64,000 bases of DNA from Rhodobacterales bacterium LSUCC0387 (GTDB lineage: Bacteria; Pseudomonadota; Alphaproteobacteria; Rhodobacterales; Rhodobacteraceae): NCBI GenBank assembly GCA_015689775.1, contig WVSR01000001.1:1241501-1305500 (forward strand), given 5' to 3'. Below the pieces are notes generated by a model. The model was not told the origin of the DNA. It saw only the letters and a list, made by a program, of their open reading frames with translations, and did no database searches. The translations under genes were made by a program, and so were the position numbers. Below, in pieces: positions 1 to 9,606 of this stretch (position 1 is the stretch's first letter; each line of letters opens with the position of its first letter).

Positions 1-577
1 GGCAGGTTTGATCGAGGTGCAGGACCTTTCTGTGCAGATGGCTGTGGCCGAGATCCCAGTGCCCCAAACAGGGCGAATTTTGGATTATTGCGCAGGCTCT
101 GGGGGGAAATCGTTGGCCATTGCCGCGCGCAGTGATGCGGAGCTAATATTACATGATAAATTCCCCAAACGCATGGCCGATCTCGCCTTGCGCGCCGAAC
201 GGGCGGGGATGATCTATCAAACCCGCGAAGACGTGCAATTGGATCACGAAGCCCAATTTGATGTGGTACTGTTGGATGTGCCCTGTTCTGGCAGTGGAAC
301 ATGGCGGCGTGATCCGATGGTGCGGTGGCGGATGACACCTGAAACTCTGGCTGCCTTGCACAGTGAGCAAGTGCAGATCTTGGATCGGGCGGTGGCGCTT
401 GCCGCGCCACGCGGCCTCATCATTTACATGACCTGTTCGTTGCTGCGTGTGGAGAATGAGGAAGCAGTGCATGGGTTTTTGGCGCGCCACCCCCAGTTTG
501 ACCTGCTTCAGTCACGCCGATTTGATCCGCGCAATGCCTCGGACGGATTCTTTTTAACCGTTTTACAGGCAAAATAA
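1..577 (+). CDS. rsmB: 16S rRNA (cytosine-C5) methyltransferase RsmB, 3' part
   Basis: C-terminal part of a SAM-dependent RNA m5C methyltransferase of the RsmB/Sun (NOL1/NOP2) family, which methylates a cytosine in 16S rRNA. The reading frame is open from the first bases, so the 5' end lies outside the window. Visible are the SAM-binding motif YCAGSGGKS, the motif IV cysteine in DVPCSGSG and the catalytic TCS of motif VI (MTCSLLRVENE), in the order and spacing expected for the family. The end of the protein looks complete. RsmB rather than another m5C methyltransferase is the best guess from the motif details; the N-terminal NusB-like domain that would settle it is not in the window. Confidence 0.88.
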   Translation, partial: AGLIEVQDLSVQMAVAEIPVPQTGRILDYCAGSGGKSLAIAARSDAELILHDKFPKRMADLALRAERAGMIYQTREDVQLDHEAQFDVVLLDVPCSGSGTWRRDPMVRWRMTPETLAALHSEQVQILDRAVALAAPRGLIIYMTCSLLRVENEEAVHGFLARHPQFDLLQSRRFDPRNASDGFFLTVLQAK

Positions 578-1044
578 GGCATCTTTGCGCCCACCGCACC
601 TCTCGCGTAAATCTTAATCAATCTTTAATTATTTGGGCCGATGCTTCGTGGAAAAACGTGAACACGGAGGCGCGGCTTGTCAGATCAATCCAGTATAGCG
701 AGGGGGCAAGCCGCCCCTAATTGCGCGACACGGAAACATATTTCATTCCAGGCGGGTCAGGAATCGCCGCACTCGCATAGGGCAGGGTTGCGGCTTTTAA
801 TGCGGTTGTGCCTGTTTTTGGCACACTGAAAAACGCTAACTTCTGATAAAAAACAAGAGCATATCAACATTATCGCCACAGCCGATCCACGTAACCACTT
901 CTTTACTATTCTCCGTAAAACATGGGCCTTGCAAGATTTTACTTGAAATGTTCTCTTTTTGTTTGCATTTATATCTGAGAACAAGAGGTGAACACGGGCA
1001 AGCATTGCTGCCTTGGCAGCAGTGTGAAATAAGGAGCCAAACCA
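578..1044. other. rsmB-recA intergenic region
   Basis: About 470 bases without a convincing gene. It holds the recA control region in its last 100 bases, with the SOS box described separately and a half-matching GTTC-N7-GTTT at 950-964. Further upstream is an inverted repeat of 8 bases (672-679 with 707-714, GCGGCTTG/CAAGCCGC) that could form the rsmB transcript end, although no T-run follows it. Short open frames on the minus strand here lack ribosome binding sites and recognisable features. Confidence 0.5.
979..993 (+). promoter_or_regulatory. SOS (LexA) box of recA
   Basis: The sequence reads GAAC-AAGAGGT-GAAC, the exact reverse-complement form of the alphaproteobacterial LexA consensus GTTC-N7-GTTC. 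It lies 51 bases before the recA start codon, where LexA would block the promoter. The lexA gene in this window carries the same type of site. Confidence 0.85.
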
Positions 1045-2115
1045 ATGGCAATGGCGGATATTTTAGAAATGACGGATCGCAACGCGGCGGAAAAGCAAAA
1101 GGCACTCGACAGCGCCTTGGCACAGATCGAACGCCAATTTGGCAAGGGCTCGATCATGCGTCTTGGGGGCGAGAATGCCATCCAAGAAATTGAGGCGACA
1201 TCGACAGGCTCACTCGGGCTCGATATCGCTCTTGGGATTGGGGGTCTGCCAAAGGGGCGGATCATTGAAATCTATGGCCCTGAAAGCTCGGGGAAAACCA
1301 CGCTGACGCTTCACTCGGTCGCGGAAGAGCAAAAGAAGGGTGGCGTTTGCGCCTTTGTCGATGCCGAACACGCGCTTGACCCACAATATGCCAAGAAATT
1401 GGGCGTGAACTTGGATGATCTTCTAATTTCTCAGCCCGATACAGGGGAACAGGCTCTTGAAATCACCGATACATTGGTGCGGTCTGGTGCGGTCAGCCTT
1501 GTTGTGGTGGATTCCGTTGCGGCTTTGACCCCGAAATCCGAACTTGAAGGCGATATGGGCGACAGCTCGGTCGGGGTGCATGCGCGCCTCATGTCTCAGG
1601 CGATGCGCAAGCTGACAGGTTCCATCGCGCGCTCAAATTGTATGGTGATTTTCATCAACCAGATTCGCATGAAGATCGGTGTGATGTTTGGCAGTCCAGA
1701 AACCACTACAGGTGGCAATGCGCTGAAATTCTACTCATCCGTGCGCTTGGATATCCGCCGCATCGGCGCGATCAAGGATCGTGACGAGGTTGTCGGCAAC
1801 CAAACCCGCGTGAAAGTGGTGAAAAACAAGGTCGCCCCTCCGTTTAAACAGGTTGAATTCGACATCATGTATGGCGAGGGCATCTCGAAAACGGGCGAAT
1901 TGCTTGATTTAGGTGTCAAAGCAGGCGTGGTCGAGAAATCAGGTGCGTGGTTCTCTTACGGGGATGAGCGGATTGGACAGGGCCGCGAAAACGCCAAGCA
2001 ATTCCTGAAAGACAATCCAAGTATGGCTTTGGAAATCGAAGACAAAATCCGTGCCGCCCATGGTTTGGAATTCGGCATGGACGACAGTGATGACAGTGCG
2101 ATGGTTGAGGATTAA
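1045..2115 (+). CDS. recA: Recombinase RecA
   Basis: DNA-dependent ATPase that forms filaments on single-stranded DNA, performs strand exchange, and triggers LexA self-cleavage. The 356-residue product has the usual bacterial length. Walker A (GPESSGKT) is at about residues 78-85, the Walker B strand [10 protein letters not shown] near 150, and the conserved [20 protein letters not shown] loop region follows. The acidic C-terminal tail ([11 protein letters not shown]) is typical. The start is supported by an AAGGAG ribosome binding site at about 1031-1036. An SOS box sits upstream, so the gene is expected to be induced by DNA damage. It is separated from alaS by about 180 bases. Confidence 0.98.
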   Translation: MAMADILEMTDRNAAEKQKALDSALAQIERQFGKGSIMRLGGENAIQEIEATSTGSLGLDIALGIGGLPKGRIIEIYGPESSGKTTLTLHSVAEEQKKGGVCAFVDAEHALDPQYAKKLGVNLDDLLISQPDTGEQALEITDTLVRSGAVSLVVVDSVAALTPKSELEGDMGDSSVGVHARLMSQAMRKLTGSIARSNCMVIFINQIRMKIGVMFGSPETTTGGNALKFYSSVRLDIRRIGAIKDRDEVVGNQTRVKVVKNKVAPPFKQVEFDIMYGEGISKTGELLDLGVKAGVVEKSGAWFSYGDERIGQGRENAKQFLKDNPSMALEIEDKIRAAHGLEFGMDDSDDSAMVED

Positions 2116-2294
2116 TACGCCACACCTTGCATCAGTAGAGTTTCGCGCGTGGTCCTACTTGGGCTGCGCGCGTCTTGCATTTTGGCCCCTTGAAATTTCC
2201 ATCCCCGGCCCACGTTTTTGTTCTGTGGACAGTGCTTTGACAAACTTGTATCCCACGCAGAACCGATGGATTTAGTCAGAAAGACCGCGTGCCC

Positions 2295-4961
2295 ATGGCT
2301 AGTTTGAACGATATTCGCTCAACCTTTCTCAAATATTTTGAACGCAACGGCCATGCCATTGTCGAAAGCTCGCCGCTTGTGCCGCGCAATGACCCGACTT
2401 TGATGTTCACCAATTCGGGAATGGTGCAGTTCAAAAACGTCTTCACAGGGCTTGAGCATCGCGACCCGCCGCGCGCCACCACGGCGCAAAAATGCGTGCG
2501 CGCAGGCGGCAAGCATAATGACCTTGATAATGTCGGCTACACGGCGCGCCATCACACGTTTTTCGAAATGCTTGGGAATTTCTCCTTTGGGGATTACTTT
2601 AAAAAAGAGGCCATTCCCTTTGCATGGGAATTGATCACCAAGGATTTTGATATCGACCCGAAACGTCTTTTGACCACGGTCTATCACACCGATGATGAGG
2701 CGTTTGATATTTGGAAAAAGGTGGGTGTGCCTGAGGATCGGATCATCCGCATCGCGACATCCGATAATTTCTGGCAAATGGGGCCAACAGGCCCCTGCGG
2801 TCCTTGCACCGAGATTTTCTATGATCATGGCGACCATATCTGGGGCGGCCCTCCTGGATCGGCCGAAGAAGATGGCGATCGTTTCATCGAGATTTGGAAC
2901 GTGGTCTTCATGCAAAACGAGCAATTCGCAGATGGCTCCATGGTGCCTCTTAAGATGCAGAGCATCGATACGGGCATGGGGCTTGAGCGGATTGGCGCGC
3001 TTTTGCAGGGTAAGCACGACAATTACGACACGGATCTGATGCGCGCCCTCATCGAGGCATCTGCGCACGCGACATCCGTTGAACCAAACGGTCCAAAGAA
3101 TGTGCATCACCGTGTGATTGCGGATCACTTGCGCTCGACCTCCTTTTTGATTGCGGATGGGGTTATGCCCTCAAACGAGGGGCGGGGTTATGTGTTGCGC
3201 CGTATCATGCGCCGCGCGATGCGCCACGCCCATCTTTTGGGCGCGCAAGATCCGTTGATGTATCGCCTCGTGCCTGTTTTGGTCAGCCAGATGGGGCAGG
3301 CTTATCCTGAGCTTGGCCGCGCACAGGCGCTGATCACCGAGACGCTCAAGCTTGAGGAAGAACGCTTCCGCACCACGCTTGATCGTGGGCTTAAGCTGTT
3401 GGACGAGGCCCTTGTTGATCTGCCCGAAGGGGCCACTTTGGCAGGTGAGACTGCGTTCAAACTTTATGACACTTACGGCTTTCCGCTGGATTTGACCCAA
3501 GACGCTTTGCGTGAAAAAGGCCGCAAGGTTGATATAGACGGGTTTGAACAAGCGATGGAGGCCCAAAAGGCTAAGGCGCGCGCAGCATGGTCGGGTTCGG
3601 GCGAGGCGGCAGATGCCGCAATTTGGTATGATCTGGCCGATCAACATGGCCCGACCGAATTTTTGGGATATGACACGGAACAGGCCGAAGGTCAGATTTT
3701 GGCGCTTGTTTCTGATGGGGCCGAAGTGAACGCCGCAGAAAAAGGCAGCACTGTCACGCTTATCACAAACCAAACCCCGTTCTACGGTGAAAGTGGCGGT
3801 CAGGTTGGCGATACTGGTCTGGTCAAGACTGATACGGGCCGCGCTGAAATATCAGACACGAAAAAGGTTGCGGGCCTGTTCTTGCACATTGCCAAGGTTA
3901 CTGAGGGAAAGATTAAGACGGGGCAGGCCGCGGAATTGGTTGTGGATCACAGCCGCCGCAGCGCCATTCGTTCGAACCATTCGGCCACGCATTTGTTGCA
4001 CGAGGCCCTGCGCCGCGCGCTCGGCGATCATGTGGCGCAGCGTGGCTCGTTGAACGGGGCGGATCGCTTGCGCTTTGACTTCTCGCACGCCAAGGCGCTG
4101 AGCACCGAGGAATTGGCGCAAGTTGATGCAGAGGTGAATGAATTCATCCGTCAAAATGCGGCTGTTGAGACACGGATCATGACCCCTGATGCAGCGCGTG
4201 ATTTGGGTGCGCAGGCGCTCTTTGGTGAGAAATATGGCGATGAGGTGCGCGTGGTCTCCATGGGCAAGCTTGCAGGGTCGGGCAAGGGCAGCGATGGCGC
4301 GACCTATAGTCTTGAACTGTGTGGCGGCACCCATGTCCGCCAGACGGGTGATATTGGGCTTTATGTGACCCTTGTGGAAACCGCTTCTTCCTCGGGTGTT
4401 CGGCGTATTGAGGCGCTTACGGGTCAAGCGGCCTTTGATTATCTGGCAGAACAAGATCGCATTCTAGGTAAATTGGGCGGGATGCTCAAGGCACAAGGCC
4501 CTGATGTTTTGGCCCGTGTTCAGTCGTTGATGGACGAGCGCCGCGCGCTTCAGAATGAACGCGACCAATTGCGCCAACAGCTTGCAATTGCAGGCGGTGG
4601 TGCGGGGGCCAAAGAGGTCGCTGCCCAAGATATTGGCGGCATCGCCTTTTTTGGGCAGGTGGTTGCAGGTGTCACGGGCAAAGATCTGCCCAGCCTGATT
4701 GATGCGCATAAGGCCAAAATTGGCTCTGGCGCGGTTCTTTTGATTGCCGAGGTGGATGGCAAGGCCGCAGTGGCCGCGGGGGTCAGCGATGATCTAACCG
4801 CGCGGCTCAGCGCCGTTGATCTGGTCAAGGCAGCCGTTGAGGCGCTTGGCGGTAAGGGTGGCGGTGGCCGCGCAGATTTGGCGCAAGGGGGGGCGAAGGA
4901 TGCCACCCAAGCCGATGCAGCGCTTGCGGCCGTGCGTGATGTGATTAAGGGAGTAGCATAA
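2295..4961 (+). CDS. alaS: Alanyl-tRNA synthetase
   Basis: Charges tRNA-Ala with alanine and edits mischarged serine or glycine. The protein (888 residues from this ATG; an in-frame GTG lies two codons upstream) has the class II catalytic core at the N-terminus ([13 protein letters not shown], then R-x-TTAQKC), the editing domain with the zinc-binding HSATHLLH and the later CGGTH motif, and a C-terminal oligomerisation/C-Ala domain. Length is normal for bacteria. It follows recA, as in several related genomes, and is followed one base later by a DUF1330 gene, with which it is probably co-transcribed. Confidence 0.98.
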   Translation: MASLNDIRSTFLKYFERNGHAIVESSPLVPRNDPTLMFTNSGMVQFKNVFTGLEHRDPPRATTAQKCVRAGGKHNDLDNVGYTARHHTFFEMLGNFSFGDYFKKEAIPFAWELITKDFDIDPKRLLTTVYHTDDEAFDIWKKVGVPEDRIIRIATSDNFWQMGPTGPCGPCTEIFYDHGDHIWGGPPGSAEEDGDRFIEIWNVVFMQNEQFADGSMVPLKMQSIDTGMGLERIGALLQGKHDNYDTDLMRALIEASAHATSVEPNGPKNVHHRVIADHLRSTSFLIADGVMPSNEGRGYVLRRIMRRAMRHAHLLGAQDPLMYRLVPVLVSQMGQAYPELGRAQALITETLKLEEERFRTTLDRGLKLLDEALVDLPEGATLAGETAFKLYDTYGFPLDLTQDALREKGRKVDIDGFEQAMEAQKAKARAAWSGSGEAADAAIWYDLADQHGPTEFLGYDTEQAEGQILALVSDGAEVNAAEKGSTVTLITNQTPFYGESGGQVGDTGLVKTDTGRAEISDTKKVAGLFLHIAKVTEGKIKTGQAAELVVDHSRRSAIRSNHSATHLLHEALRRALGDHVAQRGSLNGADRLRFDFSHAKALSTEELAQVDAEVNEFIRQNAAVETRIMTPDAARDLGAQALFGEKYGDEVRVVSMGKLAGSGKGSDGATYSLELCGGTHVRQTGDIGLYVTLVETASSSGVRRIEALTGQAAFDYLAEQDRILGKLGGMLKAQGPDVLARVQSLMDERRALQNERDQLRQQLAIAGGGAGAKEVAAQDIGGIAFFGQVVAGVTGKDLPSLIDAHKAKIGSGAVLLIAEVDGKAAVAAGVSDDLTARLSAVDLVKAAVEALGGKGGGGRADLAQGGAKDATQADAALAAVRDVIKGVA

Positions 4962-4962
4962 C

Positions 4963-5253
4963 ATGGCAGGGGCATATTGGGTGGCGCATGTCACCGTTAC
5001 AAATCCAGAGGAATATGCGCGCTATGCCGAATTGGCAGGCCCCCCGATTGCTGCTTTTGGCGGCAAATTCTTGGCTCGTGGTGGTGAGGTGATCATCAAA
5101 GAAGGGCAGGGTCATGCGCGCAATGTGGTGATCTGGTTCCCTAGTTTGGCAGATGCCAATGCCTGCTATGACAGCCCCGCCTATCAAGAGGCGATGTCAT
5201 TTGCCAAGGACAGCTCAATTCGCGAATTGGTCTTGATCGAAGGCGCGGGGTAA
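4963..5253 (+). CDS. DUF1330 domain protein
   Basis: A 96-residue protein of the DUF1330 family, a small dimeric alpha/beta-barrel (ferredoxin-like) fold. Recognisable features are the opening MAGAYWVAHVTVTNPEEYARY, the central FGGKFLARGG turn and the W-F-P-S-x-A-D-A-x-x-C-Y-x-S-P-x-Y-Q motif. The biochemical role of the family is not established. It starts one base after the alaS stop codon, so it is likely translated from the same mRNA; nothing else ties it functionally to alaS. A strong terminator follows. Confidence 0.85.
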   Translation: MAGAYWVAHVTVTNPEEYARYAELAGPPIAAFGGKFLARGGEVIIKEGQGHARNVVIWFPSLADANACYDSPAYQEAMSFAKDSSIRELVLIEGAG

Positions 5254-5274
5254 TCCACCGCTGCCCCGCAAGAC

Positions 5275-5312
5275 AAAAAAGCCGCCCCCAAGAGGGTGGC
5301 TTTTCTTTTTTA
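5275..5312. terminator. Bidirectional terminator between the DUF1330 gene and gltA
   Basis: A run of six A, a stem AAGCCGCCC / GGGTGGCTT (one G-T wobble) and a following TTTTCTTTTTTAT tract. The A-run and T-run on either side of the stem let it work for both converging transcripts. Confidence 0.85.
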
Positions 5313-5326
5313 TCCAAATTCGTGCC

Positions 5327-6619
5327 TTAGCGCTTGGCGATATCGACATAATTGCGCTTGGTTGGGCCTGTATAAAGCTGACGCGGACGGCCAATTTTGG
5401 CAGCAGGGTCGTTCAGCATTTCCTTCCATTGCGCAATCCAACCCACTGTGCGGCTGACCGCGAAAATTGGCGTGAACATGGAGGTTGGGAACCCCATCGC
5501 ATCAAGGATGATGCCCGAATAGAAATCCACGTTTGGATAGAGTTTCTTATCCGCGAAATAGCTGTCCTCAAGCGCGATTTTTTCAAGTTCTTTCGCAACT
5601 TGTAAGGTTGGGTTGTTTTCTACACCCAACAGATCGAGTACCTCATCGGCGCTTTCCTTCATCACCTTCGCGCGCGGATCAAAGTTTTTATAAACGCGGT
5701 GACCAAAGCCCATCAGGCGGAACGGGTCATTTTTGTCTTTTGCGCGAGCGATATATTCGGGAATGCGATCCACAGTGCCAATTTCGTGCAGCATTTCAAG
5801 ACAGGCTTGGTTCGCACCGCCATGCGCAGGCCCCCAAAGGCAGGCAATACCCGCCGCGATACAGGCAAACGGGTTCGCCCCTGACGAGCCCGCCAAGCGC
5901 ACCGTTGAAGTTGAGGCGTTCTGTTCGTGATCTGCGTGCAGCGTAAAGATGCGATCCATGGCGCGGCTCAACACAGGATCAGGCACATATTCCTCGGCGG
6001 GCACGGCAAAGCACATCCGCAAGAAATTGGTCGCATAATCGAGGTCATTGCGTGGATACACAAAGGGTTGACCGATAGAATATTTATAGGCCATCGCGGC
6101 AATAGTTGGCATTTTTGCGATCATACGGATCGAGGCCACTTCGCGCTGCCAAGGATCCGCAATATCGGTGCTGTCATGATAAAAGGCCGACATTGCGCCC
6201 ACGACACCCACCATTGTCGCCATTGGATGCGCGTCACGGCGGAAGCCACGGAAGAAATTATGCATCTGTTCGTGGATCATGGTGTGACGGGTCACGCGGG
6301 TCTCGAAATCTTCCAATTCTGCCGCTGTCGGCAATTCGCCATAAAGCAAGAGGTAGCAAACCTCGAGATAATGCGAATCTTTCGCCAGTTGGTCGATGGG
6401 ATAGCCGCGGTGCAAAAGCTCGCCCTTGTCGCCATCAATAAAGGTGATCTGGCTTTCGCAAGACGAGGTGGAGGTAAAGCCTGGGTCATGGGTGAACACG
6501 CCCGCTTGGCCATATAGTTTGGTGATGTCGATGACATCAGGCCCTGCTGTGGGGCTGTAGACGGGTAGATCGAAGTCGCGATCATTGATGCTGAGTTTGG
6601 CCGTTTTCGTGTCAGTCAT
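5327..6619 (-). CDS. gltA: Citrate synthase
   Basis: Condenses oxaloacetate with acetyl-CoA in the first step of the TCA cycle. The 430-residue length and the sequence fit the hexameric (type II) enzyme of Gram-negative bacteria. Active-site segments are visible: the oxaloacetate histidine in [11 protein letters not shown], the [14 protein letters not shown] segment with the second histidine, and the catalytic aspartate in YPNVDFYSG. The start is the ATG in MTDTKTAKL, preceded by GAGAGGGA; an in-frame start nine codons upstream is less likely. It lies downstream of gltX on the same strand, with about 100 bases between them. Confidence 0.97.
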   Translation of the reverse strand: MTDTKTAKLSINDRDFDLPVYSPTAGPDVIDITKLYGQAGVFTHDPGFTSTSSCESQITFIDGDKGELLHRGYPIDQLAKDSHYLEVCYLLLYGELPTAAELEDFETRVTRHTMIHEQMHNFFRGFRRDAHPMATMVGVVGAMSAFYHDSTDIADPWQREVASIRMIAKMPTIAAMAYKYSIGQPFVYPRNDLDYATNFLRMCFAVPAEEYVPDPVLSRAMDRIFTLHADHEQNASTSTVRLAGSSGANPFACIAAGIACLWGPAHGGANQACLEMLHEIGTVDRIPEYIARAKDKNDPFRLMGFGHRVYKNFDPRAKVMKESADEVLDLLGVENNPTLQVAKELEKIALEDSYFADKKLYPNVDFYSGIILDAMGFPTSMFTPIFAVSRTVGWIAQWKEMLNDPAAKIGRPRQLYTGPTKRNYVDIAKR

Positions 6620-6723
6620 GACGTTCCCTCTCGCTTTGCCGCGCAAAACACAGGGTTTGCACGGGAGGTGTTTACGTATCTGGCCGTAGCATGCGCTTGG
6701 GGCCTCATTGGTGCGGGTCTGGT

Positions 6724-8130
6724 TTAATCCGCACCAACCGTTGCATCCATAAGTCGGGCAATGGATTCGTCCCGACCCAGCACGAGCATCATATCAAAGA
6801 CACTCGGTGAAACTGTTTGTCCCGACAAGGCCGCACGAAGCGGTGCTGCCAATTTGCCAAGCTTGGTCTCATGCGCCTCGGCGACTGCGCCGATCAGCGT
6901 TTCAAGACCCTCACGCGTCCACGTAGCATTCTGCAACTGCGCAGTCAATGATTTCAGTATACCACGGGATACATTATCCAGCGCCCCTAAGGCCTTTTCG
7001 TCAGGTTTTATTGGTCTTTCGTTCAAAATAAATGCGGCCTTCATCAAAAGCTCTAGCAGGGATTTGGCGCGATCCTTTGTGCAATAGAGCGCGGATTTGA
7101 GGCCATCTTTCTGCGATTGCGAAAGGGCGGGCTGATTGGCCGCTACGAGATATGTTTCAATATCCCCCAAAAGCGCGGCATCTTCCATCTGTGCGATATG
7201 CCATTGGCAGACATTTTCGAGCTTTTTGAAGTCAAGCCGCGCAGGCGATTTGCCAATGCCGCCCAGATCAAACCATTCGGTCGCTTGGGCATCGGTGAAC
7301 AATTCATCATCACCATGGCTCCATCCCAGACGGGCGAGATAATTGCGCATTGCGGCAGGCGGGTATCCCATCGCGGCATATTCCTCGACCCCCAAAGCGC
7401 CGTGACGTTTGGACAGTTTTTTGCCGTCTGGCCCGTGGATCAGCGGGATATGCGCCCAAATCGGTAAATCCCATCCCATTGCGTGATAAATCTGGCTTTG
7501 CCGTGCGGCATTGTTGAGATGGTCATCGCCGCGGATCACATGGGTCACACCCATGTCATGGTCATCGACCACCACCGCCAACATATAGGTCGGGGTTCCG
7601 TCCGAGCGCAGCAAAACCATATCATCCAACTGTGCGTTGCCGATGGTGACACGCCCCTGAACCTGATCTTCGATGATGGTTTCACCATCACGCGGCGCGC
7701 GCAGACGGATCACAAAAGGCGCGTCAGGGTGGGTTTCAGGGGCCGCATCCCGCCACGGGCTTTGATAAAGGGTGGATTTGCCTTCGGCCCGCGCCGCCTC
7801 GCGAAAGGCTTCGATCTCGTCTTGAGTGGCAAAGCATTTATAGGCCGTGCCATTTTCCAGCATCGCGCGCGCCACTTCGGCATGGCGGTCTGCGCGCTCA
7901 AACTGGCTGATGGGTTCCCCATCCCAGTCGAGGCCAAGCCAAGCCAAGCCCTTTAAAATGGCCTCTGTCGCCTCTGGGGTCGAGCGGGCGCGATCCGTAT
8001 CTTCGATCCGAAGTAGGAATTTTCCACCCCGCCCGCTCGCGTAAAGCCAGTTGAACAAGGCCGTGCGCGCGCCGCCAATATGCAAATACCCCGTGGGCGA
8101 GGGGGCGAAACGTGTGACAGGCTGGCTCAT
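6724..8130 (-). CDS. gltX: Glutamyl-tRNA synthetase
   Basis: Class I aminoacyl-tRNA synthetase that charges tRNA-Glu, and in many alphaproteobacteria also tRNA-Gln for later amidation. The HIGH signature is [16 protein letters not shown] near the N-terminus and the KMSKS-equivalent loop is KLSKRHG at about residue 240. The length, 468 residues, is normal. Alphaproteobacteria often carry two GltX copies; whether this one is the discriminating or the tRNA-Gln-charging type cannot be decided here. The region upstream, which would be the 5' neighbour comEC in an intact relative, is decayed. Confidence 0.96.
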   Translation of the reverse strand: MSQPVTRFAPSPTGYLHIGGARTALFNWLYASGRGGKFLLRIEDTDRARSTPEATEAILKGLAWLGLDWDGEPISQFERADRHAEVARAMLENGTAYKCFATQDEIEAFREAARAEGKSTLYQSPWRDAAPETHPDAPFVIRLRAPRDGETIIEDQVQGRVTIGNAQLDDMVLLRSDGTPTYMLAVVVDDHDMGVTHVIRGDDHLNNAARQSQIYHAMGWDLPIWAHIPLIHGPDGKKLSKRHGALGVEEYAAMGYPPAAMRNYLARLGWSHGDDELFTDAQATEWFDLGGIGKSPARLDFKKLENVCQWHIAQMEDAALLGDIETYLVAANQPALSQSQKDGLKSALYCTKDRAKSLLELLMKAAFILNERPIKPDEKALGALDNVSRGILKSLTAQLQNATWTREGLETLIGAVAEAHETKLGKLAAPLRAALSGQTVSPSVFDMMLVLGRDESIARLMDATVGAD

Positions 8131-8277
8131 CGGCTTTCCTTTCGCGGGTTTGGGCGGTGGCCCTTAACCCTTCTCTTACAAACTTACGGCTAGGTTTGGC
8201 CCTGTGTTTAGGCACTCGGCATCAGGGAAACAAGGGCGCAGAACGTACCGGTTGCAGCACCACTTCCATCGATCCGT

Positions 8278-8712
8278 ATGTGGACGCACCGCCTTAGTTT
8301 GCGCGCTGTTATTTTTAACCTATGCGCACAAGCCCAAGATCGATTTTTATGGGGGCCTGTCCTCTTGGCCGCAGGTATCGCAGTTTACTTTGCGCTGCCC
8401 TTTGAACCTGACAGGGGCGCGCGCATCGCCGCTTTTTTTTGGGGCTGTGCTGCGCGGCTCTTGGTGTTTGGCTGCGTGGGAGGATTGCGCTAAACTCTAT
8501 CAGGCTTTCTCCTTTCTAAATGGGGCTGTCCCTTGAGGCATAGTGAGCCCATCAAATGCAGGCCCCTATCTTGGAATGGCCTGATTATGGCGTGATTGAG
8601 GGGCGGATGGTGACGATGGATCGCTCGGCCTCAGAAGCGCCGCGCCTTACCCTGGACCGCGTCACCATGACCCGTGCGGCCGCTGTGGCGTTGCATTTGC
8701 CCCAAAGGGGTT
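8278..8712 (+). pseudogene. comEC: comEC/rec2 N-terminal remnant
   Basis: Remnant of the competence channel protein ComEC (DNA uptake across the inner membrane), read in two plus-strand frames. At 8278-8493 the frame reads DRFLWGPVLLAAGIAVYFALPFEP, the typical start of ComEC just before its first membrane helices, and then stops. At about 8547-8700, in another frame, it reads AHQMQAPILEWPDYGVIEGR followed by DRSASEAPRLTLDRV, which is the DUF4131 domain that follows in ComEC. Stop codons lie between the two pieces, and the remaining 500 or so residues (competence and beta-lactamase-like domains) are absent; lexA follows directly. An intact ComEC would be about 700 residues. Assignment rests on remembered family sequence, not a search. 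Confidence 0.75.
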
Positions 8713-8735
8713 ATCGGCCCAATGACCATAGCAAC

Positions 8736-8763
8736 AAGCCGCGCATCTCAGGGTGCGCGGCTT
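8736..8763 (-). terminator. Hairpin downstream of lexA
   Basis: A perfect 9-base inverted repeat (AAGCCGCGC / GCGCGGCTT) with a 10-base loop, 30 bases beyond the lexA stop codon. The T-run after the stem is weak, so efficiency is uncertain. Confidence 0.55.
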
Positions 8764-8792
8764 TGGTCTGGCAGGTCGCGATAAGAGGGGGA

Positions 8793-9500
8793 TTAGTAAA
8801 CCCGCACCAAGCCAACAAGGCGACCTTGCACCTTCACCTGACCTTCGGGCAGAACGCGGGTTTCATAGGCAGTGTTTGCTGCCTCTAGCGCGATCATATT
8901 GCCCTTGCGGCGAAAGCGTTTCAGCGTGGCCTCGTAGCCTTCGACCAAGGCCACAACGATATCACCATTCTCGGCGCTGTTGCGTTCTTCGATGATGACC
9001 ATATCGCCATCATTGATGCCCGCCTCAATCATGGAGTCGCCTTTGACCTCAAGCGCGTAATGCGCCCGCCCTGCGGCCAACATCGAGGCTGGCACGCTGA
9101 CGTGATGCGAGATTTCTGCCAAAGCCTCAATTGGGGTGCCTGCAGCGATGCGGCCCATCATCGGCAATTCGCTGACCCCGCGGGTCTCAACCGCTTGCGC
9201 GCGGGCGGGCGGGTCGACGCGATCCCCCTCTATCACGCGGGGTGCGAAGCCTGATTTGGCCCCAGTACTAAATTTTTGTTCTAACGCATTGGGCAGTTTT
9301 ACGATATCCAACGCGCGTGCCTTATGGGCCAGACGGCGGATAAATCCCCGTTCCTCAAGTGCAGTGATCAGGCGATGGATGCCTGATTTTGAACGCAAAT
9401 CCAGCTCATCTTTCATCTCATCAAAACTGGGGGGAACACCGTCCTTTTGCATGCGGCGGTGGATGAATTCCAACAGGTCTAGCTGCTTTTTCGTCAACAT
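8793..9500 (-). CDS. lexA: SOS repressor LexA
   Basis: Represses DNA-damage genes and cleaves itself when bound to RecA filaments. The 235-residue product has an N-terminal winged helix ([20 protein letters not shown]...[12 protein letters not shown]) and a C-terminal S24 peptidase-like domain. The self-cleavage site Ala-Gly is in RIAAGTP (about residues 120-121), the nucleophile serine in GDSMIEAG (about 156) and the general base lysine in EATLKRF (about 194). The chosen start gives [10 protein letters not shown], the usual N-terminus; an ATG seven codons upstream is possible. It has its own promoter, covered by LexA half-sites, between it and moeA, so it is autoregulated. Confidence 0.96.
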   Translation of the reverse strand: MLTKKQLDLLEFIHRRMQKDGVPPSFDEMKDELDLRSKSGIHRLITALEERGFIRRLAHKARALDIVKLPNALEQKFSTGAKSGFAPRVIEGDRVDPPARAQAVETRGVSELPMMGRIAAGTPIEALAEISHHVSVPASMLAAGRAHYALEVKGDSMIEAGINDGDMVIIEERNSAENGDIVVALVEGYEATLKRFRRKGNMIALEAANTAYETRVLPEGQVKVQGRLVGLVRVY

Positions 9501-9546
9501 TTCGAACGGGCCTCTGCTCATGCATCACTTTGTATGATACGGTTAT

Positions 9547-9586
9547 GTTCGATGAATGTTCTACCCTTGTTCGCCTATTTTGTCAA
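9547..9586 (-). promoter_or_regulatory. lexA promoter with triple LexA half-site operator
   Basis: Three GTTC tetramers spaced by exactly seven bases each (9547-9550, 9558-9561, 9569-9572 on the plus strand) give two overlapping GTTC-N7-GTTC boxes in 11-base register. On the minus strand a perfect -35 TTGACA (9581-9586) and a -10 TAGAAC (9558-9563) are 17 bases apart, so the middle half-site lies inside the -10, another in the spacer and the third near the transcription start. This arrangement should give tight autorepression. Confidence 0.85.
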
Positions 9587-9606
9587 CGCCCCTGCAATTT
9601 TAGGTT

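Noticed and set aside
757-1005. 82-residue open frame on the minus strand before recA
   Set aside because: No ribosome binding site or family features, and it covers the recA promoter and SOS box.
2319-3128. 269-residue open frame on the minus strand inside alaS
   Set aside because: A shadow of the alaS coding sequence, with low-complexity, cysteine- and arginine-rich composition and no recognisable domain.
8556-8888. Treating the 110-residue frame before lexA as an intact gene
   Set aside because: Only its first 50 or so residues resemble ComEC; the rest reads through the lexA terminator and into antisense lexA.
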